Shown here piece by piece: positions 36,921 to 46,083 of a stretch of 64,000 nucleotides of DNA. Both the position numbers and the translations under genes were made by a program. Source of the DNA: Lichenicoccus sp964247695 (GTDB lineage: Bacteria; Pseudomonadota; Alphaproteobacteria; Acetobacterales; Acetobacteraceae). Below the pieces are notes generated by a model. That model worked only from the letters and a program-made list of their open reading frames with translations. It was not told the DNA's origin and did no database searches. The stretch covers positions 56,787-120,786 of the forward strand of contig CAXTVI010000005.1 in NCBI GenBank assembly GCA_964247695.1, in the 5' to 3' direction. The first letter of the stretch is position 1; every line of letters begins with the position of its first letter.

Positions 36921-39900
36921 ATGATCTCCGGAGTCTTCATCGACCGGCCGCGCCTGGCGATCGTGATCGCGATCGTCATCACGCTGGCCGGTGTCGTCGG
37001 CCTCACCCGCATCCCGGTGGCGCAGTTCCCCGACATCGTTCCGCCGCAGGTGCAGGTGGCGGCGACCTATCCCGGCGCCTCGGCCCAGGTCGTCGAGGAG
37101 AGCGTGGCGCAGCCGATCGAGGCGCAGGTCGTCGGCGTCGACAAGATGATCTATATGCGCTCGGTCAGCGGCAATGACGGTTCGTACAACCTGACCGTCA
37201 GCTTCCTGCTCGGCACCAATCCCGACATCGACACCGTCAACGTGCTGAACCGCGTGCAGACGGCGCAGGCCGAGCTGCCCGCGACGGTGGATGCCGAGGG
37301 CCTGACAGTGCAGAAGCGCTCGTCGGCGATCCTGATGTTCGTCAACTTCTACAGTCCGAGCGGCGTGTTCAAGCCGCTGTTCATCGCCAACTACATGACC
37401 ATCAACATCATCGACGAGGTCTCGCGAACCACCGGCGTCGGCCAGGCCTCGCTGCTGTCGCGGCAGAAATATTCGATGCGCGTCTGGTTCGACAACAATC
37501 GGCTGGTGCAGCTTGGCCTGTCGCCGTCCGATATCACCAGCGCGATCTCGTCGCAGAGCCAGGTGGCCGCCGTCGGCCGCATCGGCGCGCGCCCGGCGGG
37601 CCCCGACCAGCAATACCAGCTCAATGTCCAGACCCAGGGACGGCTGGTGACGACGAAGCAGTTCGGCGAGATCGTCATACGCGCCAATCCGGACGGCTCG
37701 TCGCTCAAGCTGAAGGACGTGGCGCGGCTCGAACTCGGCGCGCAGACGCTGGATTCGGAGTCCCGCTTCGACCAGAAGCCGTCGGTGGCGCTGGCGATCT
37801 ACCTCGCCCCCGGGGCGAATGCGCTCAACACCGCCGCCAGCATCAAGGCGCTGCTGACCCGGCTCTCCGGACGGTTCCCGCCGGGCCTCACCTACAACGT
37901 GACCTATGACAGCACCGACTTCGTGCACGACACCGTGCACGAGGTGCTGAAGACGGTATTCGAGGCCTTCATCCTCGTCGTCATCGTGGTGTTCCTGTTC
38001 CTGGGCAGCGTGCGTGCCACCATCATCCCGACCTGCGCGGTGCCGGTCAGCCTGATCGGCGCCTTCGCCGGCATGTCGGCGCTCGGCTTCTCGGCCAACA
38101 CCGTCTCGCTGCTGGCGATGGTGCTGGCGATCGGCATCGTGGTCGACGACGCCATCGTGGTGGTCGAGAATGTCGAGCGCGTGATGGAGGAGGAGCCGGA
38201 CCTGCCGCCCGCCGAGGCGGCACGCAAGGCGATGAACCAGATCACCGGCCCGATCATCGCCATCACCCTGGTGCTGCTCTCGGTGTTCGTGCCGCTCGCC
38301 TTCATCCCCGGCCTCTCCGGCGTGCTGTTCCAGCAGTTCGCGGTCACCATCTGCATCGCCATGCTGATCTCGGCGCTGAATGCGCTGACTTTGTCGCCGG
38401 CACTCTGCGGCGTGTTCCTGCGTCATACCGGGCCACGGCGGGGGATCATGGGCCGGGTGCTGAACGGCATCGACCACACCCGCAACGGTTATTCGCGCAT
38501 CGTCGCCCGGCTGCTGCGCTTCGCCCTCGGCGGCGTGCTGGTGGTGGCGCTGTGCGCGTTCGGCATCTTCCTGATCCAGGACCACCTGCCGCTCGGCTTC
38601 CTGCCGGAGGAGGATCAGGGCGGCTTCTTCACCAACGTGCAGTTGCCGGACGGCGCCTCAGTGGCGCGCACCAGCGGCGTGGTGGCCCAGGTCGAGAAGA
38701 TGGATGCGGCCCTGCCCGGTGCGCTGCATACCTTCGGCGTGATCGGCTACTCGTTCCTCGACACCGTGCAGGAGCCCAACGCGGGCTTCGTGTTCACCCG
38801 GCTGAAGCCGTTCGACCAGCGCACAACGGCGGCCACCAACGTGCAATCGCTGCTGCGCGACGTGTTCGGCCAGTCGCAGAACATCCGGCAGGCGACGATC
38901 TTCCCGTTCAACCTGCCGCCGATCATCGGCCTCTCGCCCGGTGGCGGCTTCGAGTACGAGCTCGAGGGCCTCGAAGGACAGGACCCGGTCCAGCTCGGCA
39001 GCGCCATGCAGGGGCTGCTGGCGGCGGCGAACGCCGATCACCGTCTGGCACGGGTGTTCTCGACCTTCACCGCGAGCAACCCGTCGATCTACCTGAATAT
39101 CGATCGCACCAAGGCACAGGCGCTCGGCGTCAGCGTGAACGACATCTTCACCGCCCTGCAGGACACCCTGGGCAGCGTCTATGTCAACGACTTCAACCTG
39201 TTCGGACGGGTCTGGCAGGTCAACGTGCAGGCGGAGGCGCGCAACCGCTCCAAGATCGACGACCTGTGGTCGATCTATGTTCGCAACAGCAGCGGCGGGA
39301 CGGTGCCGCTGCGTTCGCTCGCCACCGCAAGCATCATCACCGGGCCGCAGGCGATCACCCGCTACAACAACTACCGGGCGATCACCATCAATGGCGGACC
39401 GGCGCCCGGCGTCTCCTCCGGAACCGCGCTCGAGGCGATGGCGGCGATCTCCAAGCAGACCCTGCAGACCGGCTACGACTACGAGTGGACCAGCACCGCC
39501 TACCAGGAGGTCCAGGCCAGCGGCAAGACCGGCATCATCCTCGCGATGTCGCTGCTGTTCGCCTACCTGTTCCTGGTCGCCCTGTATGAGAGCTGGATCA
39601 TCCCGATCCCGGTGCTGATGTCGGTGGCGGTCGGGGTGCTGGGCGCCATGGTCGGCATCATCGTGGCCGGGCTGTCGCTCGACCTCTACGCACAGATCGG
39701 CCTGGTGGTGCTGATTGCGCTGTCCGCCAAGAACGGCATCCTGATCGTGGAATTCGCGAAGGAGCGCCGTGAGGCCGGCGACAGCATCGTGGAGGCGGCC
39801 AGGCAGGGCGCGCATATGCGGTTCCGCGCGGTGATGATGACCTCGTTCGCCTTCGTCCTGGGCCTGCTGCCGCTGGTGTTCGCGACCGGGGCTGCGCAGA

Positions 39901-40097
39901 TCAGCCGTCGCGACGTCGGTACGCCGGTGTTCGCCGGCATGCTCGCGGCAAGCTGCGTCGGCATCTTCATCATCCCGATGCTGTACGTGACGTTCCAGAC
40001 GATCCGGGAGTGGTTCCATCGCCGTCTCGGCATCGGCGAGGCGCGACCGGCGCATGTCGCGCCGCAGTCGCATCCTGGCAGGGGCCCGGCCGGCTGA
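36921..40097 (+). CDS. RND multidrug efflux permease, HAE-1 family (AcrB/MexB-like)
   Basis: This 1058-residue proton antiporter has the twelve-helix RND layout with two large periplasmic loops. It begins ISGVFIDRPRLAIVIAI, followed by GVVGLTRIPVAQFPDIVPP. The proton-relay residues are in place: D409 and D410 in IVVDDAIVVVENVER, and K937 in ALSAKNGILIVEFAKE. It should expel hydrophobic drugs or solvents from the periplasm or inner membrane. It forms an operon with the adaptor. No TolC-like gene follows within the window. Confidence 0.95.
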   Translation: MISGVFIDRPRLAIVIAIVITLAGVVGLTRIPVAQFPDIVPPQVQVAATYPGASAQVVEESVAQPIEAQVVGVDKMIYMRSVSGNDGSYNLTVSFLLGTNPDIDTVNVLNRVQTAQAELPATVDAEGLTVQKRSSAILMFVNFYSPSGVFKPLFIANYMTINIIDEVSRTTGVGQASLLSRQKYSMRVWFDNNRLVQLGLSPSDITSAISSQSQVAAVGRIGARPAGPDQQYQLNVQTQGRLVTTKQFGEIVIRANPDGSSLKLKDVARLELGAQTLDSESRFDQKPSVALAIYLAPGANALNTAASIKALLTRLSGRFPPGLTYNVTYDSTDFVHDTVHEVLKTVFEAFILVVIVVFLFLGSVRATIIPTCAVPVSLIGAFAGMSALGFSANTVSLLAMVLAIGIVVDDAIVVVENVERVMEEEPDLPPAEAARKAMNQITGPIIAITLVLLSVFVPLAFIPGLSGVLFQQFAVTICIAMLISALNALTLSPALCGVFLRHTGPRRGIMGRVLNGIDHTRNGYSRIVARLLRFALGGVLVVALCAFGIFLIQDHLPLGFLPEEDQGGFFTNVQLPDGASVARTSGVVAQVEKMDAALPGALHTFGVIGYSFLDTVQEPNAGFVFTRLKPFDQRTTAATNVQSLLRDVFGQSQNIRQATIFPFNLPPIIGLSPGGGFEYELEGLEGQDPVQLGSAMQGLLAAANADHRLARVFSTFTASNPSIYLNIDRTKAQALGVSVNDIFTALQDTLGSVYVNDFNLFGRVWQVNVQAEARNRSKIDDLWSIYVRNSSGGTVPLRSLATASIITGPQAITRYNNYRAITINGGPAPGVSSGTALEAMAAISKQTLQTGYDYEWTSTAYQEVQASGKTGIILAMSLLFAYLFLVALYESWIIPIPVLMSVAVGVLGAMVGIIVAGLSLDLYAQIGLVVLIALSAKNGILIVEFAKERREAGDSIVEAARQGAHMRFRAVMMTSFAFVLGLLPLVFATGAAQISRRDVGTPVFAGMLAASCVGIFIIPMLYVTFQTIREWFHRRLGIGEARPAHVAPQSHPGRGPAG

Positions 40098-40553
40098 TCC
40101 GAGTCACCCGCTCCTCGAGCTGGCAAGGTTGCCGGATCGAGAGTTCGTGATCGCAGTGCGGCTGATTCCGTATGCGCTTCATGCAGGGCGACGCGTTTTC
40201 ATGCCAGCATTGGCCTGAGCGGAGCCCGGTCGGCCTGTGCGTGGTTCGACGGCCTCCGCAGGTCGGGTTGCCAGCGTCCAGCCGGGGACGCATCTTGAGC
40301 CGAACGGCGCGCTGGACCTGCGGCCTGGGCGCTCGCGACCACGGAGGATTGGGTTTCGATGCGGTCATTGAAGGATCACCTCGGACGTGCCGCGTTCCTC
40401 TCCGGTGCAGATGCGGGAGCCAGCGGCCGCATGATCGTGATGCGCACCTCCGGCGCCTGGGCGCCGCCGGGCGCGCTCGAGGCAGCGCGCGCCCAGGCGA
40501 AGAAGACGGCCTGAGGGCCGACCCCATCTGAGAGCCAATCAACAGGAGCACTC
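40098..40553. other. 456-bp gap between the efflux operon and tal-pgi
   Basis: The gap holds one possible 51-codon gene (40359-40514, listed separately). The first 260 bp show no convincing reading frame, RNA gene or strong terminator. The promoter of the pentose phosphate operon must lie here, but no clear -35/-10 pair could be picked out. Confidence 0.5.
40359..40514 (+). CDS. Possible 51-residue small protein before tal-pgi
   Basis: An ATG at 40359 with GGAGG 11 bp upstream opens a 51-codon frame ending TGA at 40514, 39 bp before tal-pgi. The product is basic and Ala/Arg-rich (MRSLKDHLGRAAFLSGADAG at the start, AARAQAKKTA at the end). No family is recognised. It could be a leader peptide, a small protein or a chance frame; coding is not established. 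Confidence 0.35.
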   Translation: MRSLKDHLGRAAFLSGADAGASGRMIVMRTSGAWAPPGALEAARAQAKKTA

Positions 40554-43430
40554 ATGAACGTAGTACAGAAGACGCCGGGCGCCCAGGACGCGGGCAATCC
40601 GTTGCAGACCCTGGAGAAGTTCGGGCAGTCGCCCTGGCTCGACTTCATCCAGCGATCCTTCGTGCAGAACGGCAGCCTTGCCGGGCTGGTGCAGAAGGAT
40701 CGCCTGAAGGGGGTCACCTCCAACCCCGCCATCTTCGAAAAGGCGATGGGGCACGGCACCGACTATGACGGCCAGTTCAAGACGCTGGCCGACGCCGGCA
40801 ACGCGACGGCGAGCGACATCTACGAGACGATGGCGATCGACGACATCCGTGAGGCGACCGGCGTCCTGAAGCCGGTCTGGGACGAAACGGAGGGTCTAGA
40901 CGGCTATGTCAGCCTGGAGGTTTCGCCGTATCTCGGCATGCGCACAGAGGAAACCATCGCCGAGGCGAAGCGGCTGTGGAAGACGGTGGACCGTCCGAAC
41001 CTGATGGTGAAGATCCCAGGCACCGAGCCGGGCGTGCCGGCGGTGAAGGCTGCCATCGCAGAGGGCATCAACGTCAACGTCACCCTGCTGTTCTCGCTCG
41101 ATGCCTACAAGAAGGTGCTCGAGGCCTACATCTCGGGCCTGGAGGAGCGGCACGCGAAGGGCTTCGACATCAGCCACATCGCCAGCGTCGCCTCGTTCTT
41201 CGTCAGCCGCATCGACGGGCTGATCGACAAGAAGATCGATGACCGCCTGGCCAAGGGCGATCCGGACTCTGCGGCCCTCAAGGCGGTGCGCGGCAAGGTG
41301 GCCATCGCCAATGCCAAGATGGCCTACCAGCATTATCTCGACGTCTCGAAGAGCGAGCGCTGGCAGACGCTGCTCAAGGCGAAGGCCAATCCGCAGCGTC
41401 TGCTGTGGGCCAGCACCGGCACCAAGGACAAGGCATACAGCGACGTGCTGTATGTCGAGGAACTGATCGGCGCCGACACGGTCAACACCATGCCGCCGGC
41501 GACCATGGATGCATTCCGCGACCACGGCGTCGCTCGCAACTCGCTGACCGAGGATGTCGAAGGCGCGCGGCATGTGCTGGCCGAGGCCGACCGGCTCGGG
41601 CTCGACCTGCCCGGCGTGACCGCGAAGCTGGTGGCGGACGGCGTGTCGGCCTTCGCCGACAGCTTCGACCAGTTGCTGGGAGCGGTGGCGGCCAAGCAGG
41701 TGGCGCTGGCCGGCGACAAGCTGAGCAGTGCCAAGATCAGCCTGCCGCCCGACCTCGACGAGGCGGTCAAGGCGAGCCTGGAAGCCTGGCGCAAGGACGG
41801 CACCGTGCGCCGGATCTGGGAGCGCGACGCCTCGGTCTGGACCGGCAAGGACGAGGCGAGCTGGCTGGTCTGGCTCGACATCATCGACGAGCGCCTCGCG
41901 CATCTCGACGAACTCACCAGCTTCCAGAAGGAAGTGCGTGAGCGCGGCTTCAGCGACGTGCTGCTGCTCGGCATGGGCGGTTCCAGCCTCGGTCCGGAAG
42001 TGCTGGCGGAGACCTTCGGCCATCGCGGCGGCTACCCGACCCTGCATGTGCTGGACAGCACCGACCCGCAGCAGGTCAAGGCGTTCGAGAACAAGATCGA
42101 CCTCAAGAACACGCTGTTCATCGTGAGCTCGAAGTCCGGCGGCACGCTGGAGCCGAACATCCTCAAGGCGTATTTCTTCGAGGCGGCGAAGCAGGCGATC
42201 GGCGCGGACAAGGTCGGCAGCCATTTTGTCGCGGTGACCGATCCCGGCTCGCACATGGAGGAGGTCGCGAAATCCGACCGCTTCTGGAAGATCTTCCACG
42301 GCGAGAAGCAGATCGGCGGCCGCTACTCGGTGCTTTCGAACTTTGGCCTGGTGCCGGCCGCGGCGATGGGCCTCGACCTGCAGGAGTTCCTCGAGAGCGG
42401 CCAGCGCATGGCCTATGCCTGCGGCTCGGGCACGCCGCCGCTGCAGAATCCCGGCGTGCAGCTCGGCACCGTGCTCGGTGTCGCGGCCAGGCATGGCCGG
42501 GACAAGGTGACCATCGTCGCCTCGCCTGCGATCTACGATCTGGGGGCCTGGCTCGAGCAGTTGATGGCGGAGAGCACCGGCAAGAACGGGCTCGGCCTGA
42601 TCCCGATCGATGGCGAGACGCTGACGTCGCCCGAGCATTACGGGAAGGACCGGGTCTTCGCCTACCTGCGGCTGGCGGATGCACCGGACGCGGCACAGGA
42701 CAAGGCGATCGAGGCGCTGAAGCAGGCCGGCCAGCCGGTCGTGTCGATCGCGCTCGCGAACCCGGTGCAGATCGTGCAGGAGTTCTTTCGCTGGGAGTTC
42801 GCGACGGCGGTGGCCGGCGCCATCATCGGCATCAACGCGTTCGATCAGCCGGATGTGGAAGCCAGCAAGATCGAGACGCGCAAGCTGACCGATGCCTACA
42901 GCAAGACCGGCTCGCTGCCGGAGGAGACGCCATTCGGCAAGGACGGCGACTTCAGCTTCTTTGCCGATCCGGACAATGCCAAGGCGCTTGACGGCACCTC
43001 GCTCGATGCGGTGCTGAAGGCGCATTTCGGTCGCGTGAAGGCTGGCGACTACGTGGCGCTGCTGGCCTACATCCAGCGCGATGCCGACACGCGCGAGTGG
43101 ATCCAGCACGCGCGTCTCGCGCTCCGGGACGCGAAGAAGGTGGCGACCGCCGCGGAGTTCGGCCCGCGGTTCCTGCACTCGACCGGCCAGGCGTACAAGG
43201 GCGGCCCAGCCAGCGGCGTGTTCCTGCAGATCACCGCGGATGACGTCGCCGACCTGCCGGTACCGGGCGAGACATACTCGTTCGGGGTGGTGAAGGCGGC
43301 GCAGGCGCGCGGCGATTTCGATGTGCTGGCCGAGCGCGGCCGGCGCGCGCTGCGCGTGCACATCCACGGCAACCTCGCAAACGGACTCGAGCGGCTCGGC
43401 GGCGCCATCCAGGCTGCCGCCGCCGGCTGA
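40554..43430 (+). CDS. tal-pgi: Bifunctional transaldolase/glucose-6-phosphate isomerase
   Basis: The 958-residue protein joins two enzymes. Residues 1-380 are transaldolase: VTSNPAIFEKA 54-64, GYVSLEVSP 117-125 and Schiff-base lysine K153 in LMVKIPGTEPG. Residues about 400-958 are phosphoglucose isomerase: LLGMGGSSLGPEVL around 471-484 and IVSSKSGGTLEPN at 523-535. Transaldolase moves a dihydroxyacetone unit between sugar phosphates, and the isomerase returns fructose-6-phosphate to glucose-6-phosphate, so the fusion recycles carbon into the oxidative pathway. The same fusion is known in acetic acid bacteria. AGGAG precedes the ATG. It heads the pentose phosphate cluster. Confidence 0.95.
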   Translation: MNVVQKTPGAQDAGNPLQTLEKFGQSPWLDFIQRSFVQNGSLAGLVQKDRLKGVTSNPAIFEKAMGHGTDYDGQFKTLADAGNATASDIYETMAIDDIREATGVLKPVWDETEGLDGYVSLEVSPYLGMRTEETIAEAKRLWKTVDRPNLMVKIPGTEPGVPAVKAAIAEGINVNVTLLFSLDAYKKVLEAYISGLEERHAKGFDISHIASVASFFVSRIDGLIDKKIDDRLAKGDPDSAALKAVRGKVAIANAKMAYQHYLDVSKSERWQTLLKAKANPQRLLWASTGTKDKAYSDVLYVEELIGADTVNTMPPATMDAFRDHGVARNSLTEDVEGARHVLAEADRLGLDLPGVTAKLVADGVSAFADSFDQLLGAVAAKQVALAGDKLSSAKISLPPDLDEAVKASLEAWRKDGTVRRIWERDASVWTGKDEASWLVWLDIIDERLAHLDELTSFQKEVRERGFSDVLLLGMGGSSLGPEVLAETFGHRGGYPTLHVLDSTDPQQVKAFENKIDLKNTLFIVSSKSGGTLEPNILKAYFFEAAKQAIGADKVGSHFVAVTDPGSHMEEVAKSDRFWKIFHGEKQIGGRYSVLSNFGLVPAAAMGLDLQEFLESGQRMAYACGSGTPPLQNPGVQLGTVLGVAARHGRDKVTIVASPAIYDLGAWLEQLMAESTGKNGLGLIPIDGETLTSPEHYGKDRVFAYLRLADAPDAAQDKAIEALKQAGQPVVSIALANPVQIVQEFFRWEFATAVAGAIIGINAFDQPDVEASKIETRKLTDAYSKTGSLPEETPFGKDGDFSFFADPDNAKALDGTSLDAVLKAHFGRVKAGDYVALLAYIQRDADTREWIQHARLALRDAKKVATAAEFGPRFLHSTGQAYKGGPASGVFLQITADDVADLPVPGETYSFGVVKAAQARGDFDVLAERGRRALRVHIHGNLANGLERLGGAIQAAAAG

Positions 43431-43438
43431 CGCTTCCA

Positions 43439-43470
43439 GGGGCGTCCGGCGGCGTATCGCCGGGCGCCCC
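43439..43470 (+). terminator. Strong hairpin between tal-pgi and gnd
   Basis: Arms 43439-43451 and 43458-43470 pair over 13 bp (one G-T wobble) around a GCGTAT loop, starting 8 bp after the tal-pgi stop. No T-run follows (GTCATTCC), so it is a weak terminator at best. It may instead lower read-through into gnd or protect the tal-pgi mRNA end. Confidence 0.55.
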
Positions 43471-43507
43471 GTCATTCCAGCACGTCACCACTTTCACGGA
43501 GATCCTC

Positions 43508-44539
43508 ATGCAGATCGGCGTCATTGGTCTTGGCCGCATGGGCGGCAACATCTCGGTTCGGCTCTCGCGGCATGGGCACGAGGTCGTGCTGTACGACCAT
43601 GATCCGAATGTGGTGACCAAGGTGCATGAGCGCGCGCAGGGCAGCGCGGAAGCGCATGGGCTGAGCGATATGGTGGGCAAGCTTGCAGCACCGCGGGTGA
43701 TCTGGGTGATGCTCCCGGCGGGCAAGATCACCGAGGACTCCATCAACACGCTCAGCGGCCTGCTGACGGCAGGCGACATCATCATCGATGGCGGCAACAG
43801 CTTCTACAAGGACGACATCAGGCGCGCGAAGACACTGCGCGAGAAGGGCATCCACTATGTCGATGTCGGGACCTCCGGCGGTGTCTGGGGCCTGGAGCGC
43901 GGCTACTGCATGATGATCGGCGGCGCCAAGAAGGCGGTCGACCTGATCGACCCGATCCTGTCCGCGCTGGCGCCGGGCCTGGGCGAGGTCGAGCGTACGC
44001 AAGGCCGCGACGACAGCACGAAGCTCGATCCGCGCGCCGAGCAGGGCTACCTGCATTGCGGGCCGGCAGGCTCGGGCCACTTCGTGAAGATGGTGCATAA
44101 CGGCATCGAGTACGGGATGATGGAAGCTTATGCCGAGGGCTTCGACATCATGCGCAACAAGAGTTCGCATGACCTGCCCGAGGACGAGCGCTTCGACCTG
44201 AACATGGCCGACATCGCCGAGGTGTGGCGTCGCGGCAGCGTGGTGTCATCCTGGCTGCTCGATCTGTGCGCGTCGGCGCTCGCCAAGAACGAGAGCCTGT
44301 CCGACTATACCGGCCAGGTGGCGGATTCTGGCGAAGGTCGCTGGACAATCGAGGCGGCGATCGAGGAGGCGGTTCCGGCGCCGGTGCTGACGGCGTCGCT
44401 GTTCACGCGCTTCCGCAGCCGTACCGACAACAACTACGCCGAGAAGCTGCTCTCGGCGATGCGCTTCCAGTTCGGCGGCCATGTCGAGCAGCATCTCACC
44501 GAAAAGAAGCACGGCGGCGACGTGACGGAGGTCAAATAG
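43508..44539 (+). CDS. gnd: 6-phosphogluconate dehydrogenase (decarboxylating), short type
   Basis: The 343-residue enzyme converts 6-phosphogluconate to ribulose-5-phosphate and CO2. It has GLGRMGGN at 7-14, IIIDGGNSFYKDD near 91-103, VGTSGGVWGLERGYCMMIGG at 120-139 and the catalytic HFVKMVHNGIEYG (K194, N198, E201). It is the short form (about 300-340 residues, versus about 470 for the E. coli type). Acidic residues after the second strand (YDHDPN, D30 and D32) suggest a preference for NAD, which is inference. It lies 77 bp after tal-pgi, with a hairpin between. Confidence 0.94.
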   Translation: MQIGVIGLGRMGGNISVRLSRHGHEVVLYDHDPNVVTKVHERAQGSAEAHGLSDMVGKLAAPRVIWVMLPAGKITEDSINTLSGLLTAGDIIIDGGNSFYKDDIRRAKTLREKGIHYVDVGTSGGVWGLERGYCMMIGGAKKAVDLIDPILSALAPGLGEVERTQGRDDSTKLDPRAEQGYLHCGPAGSGHFVKMVHNGIEYGMMEAYAEGFDIMRNKSSHDLPEDERFDLNMADIAEVWRRGSVVSSWLLDLCASALAKNESLSDYTGQVADSGEGRWTIEAAIEEAVPAPVLTASLFTRFRSRTDNNYAEKLLSAMRFQFGGHVEQHLTEKKHGGDVTEVK

Positions 44540-44547
44540 TCAGCCGC

Positions 44548-46083
44548 ATGGATGCCCCGACCGATCCTGTTCATCTGAGCGATCAAACCGACGACGATAG
44601 CGGGCGGCCGACGCCGGCGCCGCCCTGCACGTTGGTCATCTTCGGCGGCGGCGGCGACCTGACCCGCCGCCTGCTCATCCCGGCGATCTACAATCTGACC
44701 TGCGCCGGGTTGCTCAACCAGGAGTTCTCGATCATCGCGGTCGACTGGGCCGAGATGGATACCGAACACCTCCGCGCCCAGCTCGAAACCACTATCCGGC
44801 AGTTCGTGGCGCAGCGGCGCGCGACCGCGGTGACGCTGCAGGAGGATGAGTGGAACTGGCTCTGCCAGCGCGTCTCGTACGTGCGCGGCAGCTTCGACGA
44901 TCCGGCGACCTACCAGCGGCTGAGCGAGATCTGCGGCGCCGGCAACTGCGTGTTCTATCTTGCGGTCGCGGCCAGGTTCTTCGGCACCATCGTCTCGCAA
45001 CTGGATGCGGCGAACCTCACCGCTGAGACCGACGAGGGCTACCGGCGCGTGGTGGTCGAGAAGCCGTTCGGCTCGGATCTTGGCTCGGCGCGTGCGCTCA
45101 ACACCAAGCTGCTGGCCAGCCTGAACGAAAGCCAGATCTACCGGATAGACCATTATCTCGGAAAGGAGACGGTGCAGAACATCCTGGCGCTGCGTTTCTC
45201 CAACGGCTTCTTCGAGCCGCTCTGGAACCGACAGAACATCGACCACGTGCAGATCACCGCGGTCGAGACCGTCGGCGTCGAGAAGCGCGGCCGGTTCTAC
45301 GAAGGCACCGGCGCGATGCGCGACATGGTGCCGAACCACATCATGCAGTTGCTGGCGATGGTCGCGATGGAAGCGCCGGCCTCGTTCGATGCCGATGCGG
45401 TTCGCGACGAGAAATCCAAGGTGCTGGCGGCGATCCACGAAACCACCTATCGCGACGCGGTGCGCGGCCAATATGCGTCCGGGACGATCGCAGGACGGCC
45501 GATCCCGGGCTATCACGAGGAGCCGGACGTCGCCCCCGACAGCCAGACCGAAACCTTCGTTGCCATGAAGCTGAACATCGACAATTGGCGTTGGGCCGGG
45601 GTGCCGTTCTACCTGCGCACCGGCAAGCGGCTGACCCTGCGCAAGACCGAGATCGCGGTTCATTTCAAGCAGGCGCCGTATGCGCTGTTCCGCGACACGC
45701 CGGTCGAGAAGCTGACGCCGAACATCATGGTGCTGCAGATCCAGCCGAGCGAAGGGGTCACGATGCAGTTCTCCGCCAAGCTGCCCGGCCCGGTGGTCAA
45801 GCTCGGTGGCGTGCGAATGAAGTTCGACTATGCCGACTGGTTCCAGGAGGGTCCGAGCACCGGCTACGAGACCCTGATCTATGACTGCCTGATCGGGGAT
45901 GCGACGCTGTTCCAGCGTGCCGACAATGTCGAGATGGGCTGGCGCGTGGTGCAGCCGATCCTGGAGGCCTGGCAGGCGGGGCAGGGCGATGTCTGCACGT
46001 ATGCAGCCGGGCGTCCCGGTCCGGCGGAAGCCGACGAACTGCTCGCGCGCGACGGACGGCACTGGTTGAGGTTGACCGCATGA
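44548..46083 (+). CDS. zwf: Glucose-6-phosphate 1-dehydrogenase
   Basis: The 511-residue enzyme oxidises glucose-6-phosphate to 6-phosphogluconolactone. Coenzyme binding is at VIFGGGGDLTRRLLIPAIYNL (30-50; the usual motif is GxxGDL), then VVVEKPFGSDL at 168-178 and the active-site RIDHYLGKETVQN with H202. Further family features are VPNHIMQLLAMVAME and RTGKRL. The ATG at 44548 lies 8 bp after gnd; the ribosome site is weak, so gnd translation probably feeds it. Its stop overlaps the next ATG as ATGA. Confidence 0.95.
   Translation: MDAPTDPVHLSDQTDDDSGRPTPAPPCTLVIFGGGGDLTRRLLIPAIYNLTCAGLLNQEFSIIAVDWAEMDTEHLRAQLETTIRQFVAQRRATAVTLQEDEWNWLCQRVSYVRGSFDDPATYQRLSEICGAGNCVFYLAVAARFFGTIVSQLDAANLTAETDEGYRRVVVEKPFGSDLGSARALNTKLLASLNESQIYRIDHYLGKETVQNILALRFSNGFFEPLWNRQNIDHVQITAVETVGVEKRGRFYEGTGAMRDMVPNHIMQLLAMVAMEAPASFDADAVRDEKSKVLAAIHETTYRDAVRGQYASGTIAGRPIPGYHEEPDVAPDSQTETFVAMKLNIDNWRWAGVPFYLRTGKRLTLRKTEIAVHFKQAPYALFRDTPVEKLTPNIMVLQIQPSEGVTMQFSAKLPGPVVKLGGVRMKFDYADWFQEGPSTGYETLIYDCLIGDATLFQRADNVEMGWRVVQPILEAWQAGQGDVCTYAAGRPGPAEADELLARDGRHWLRLTA

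Noticed and set aside
40896..43475. Long minus-strand open frame opposite tal-pgi
   Set aside because: The plus-strand frame has clear transaldolase and isomerase motifs; the minus frame is a shadow with no motifs.
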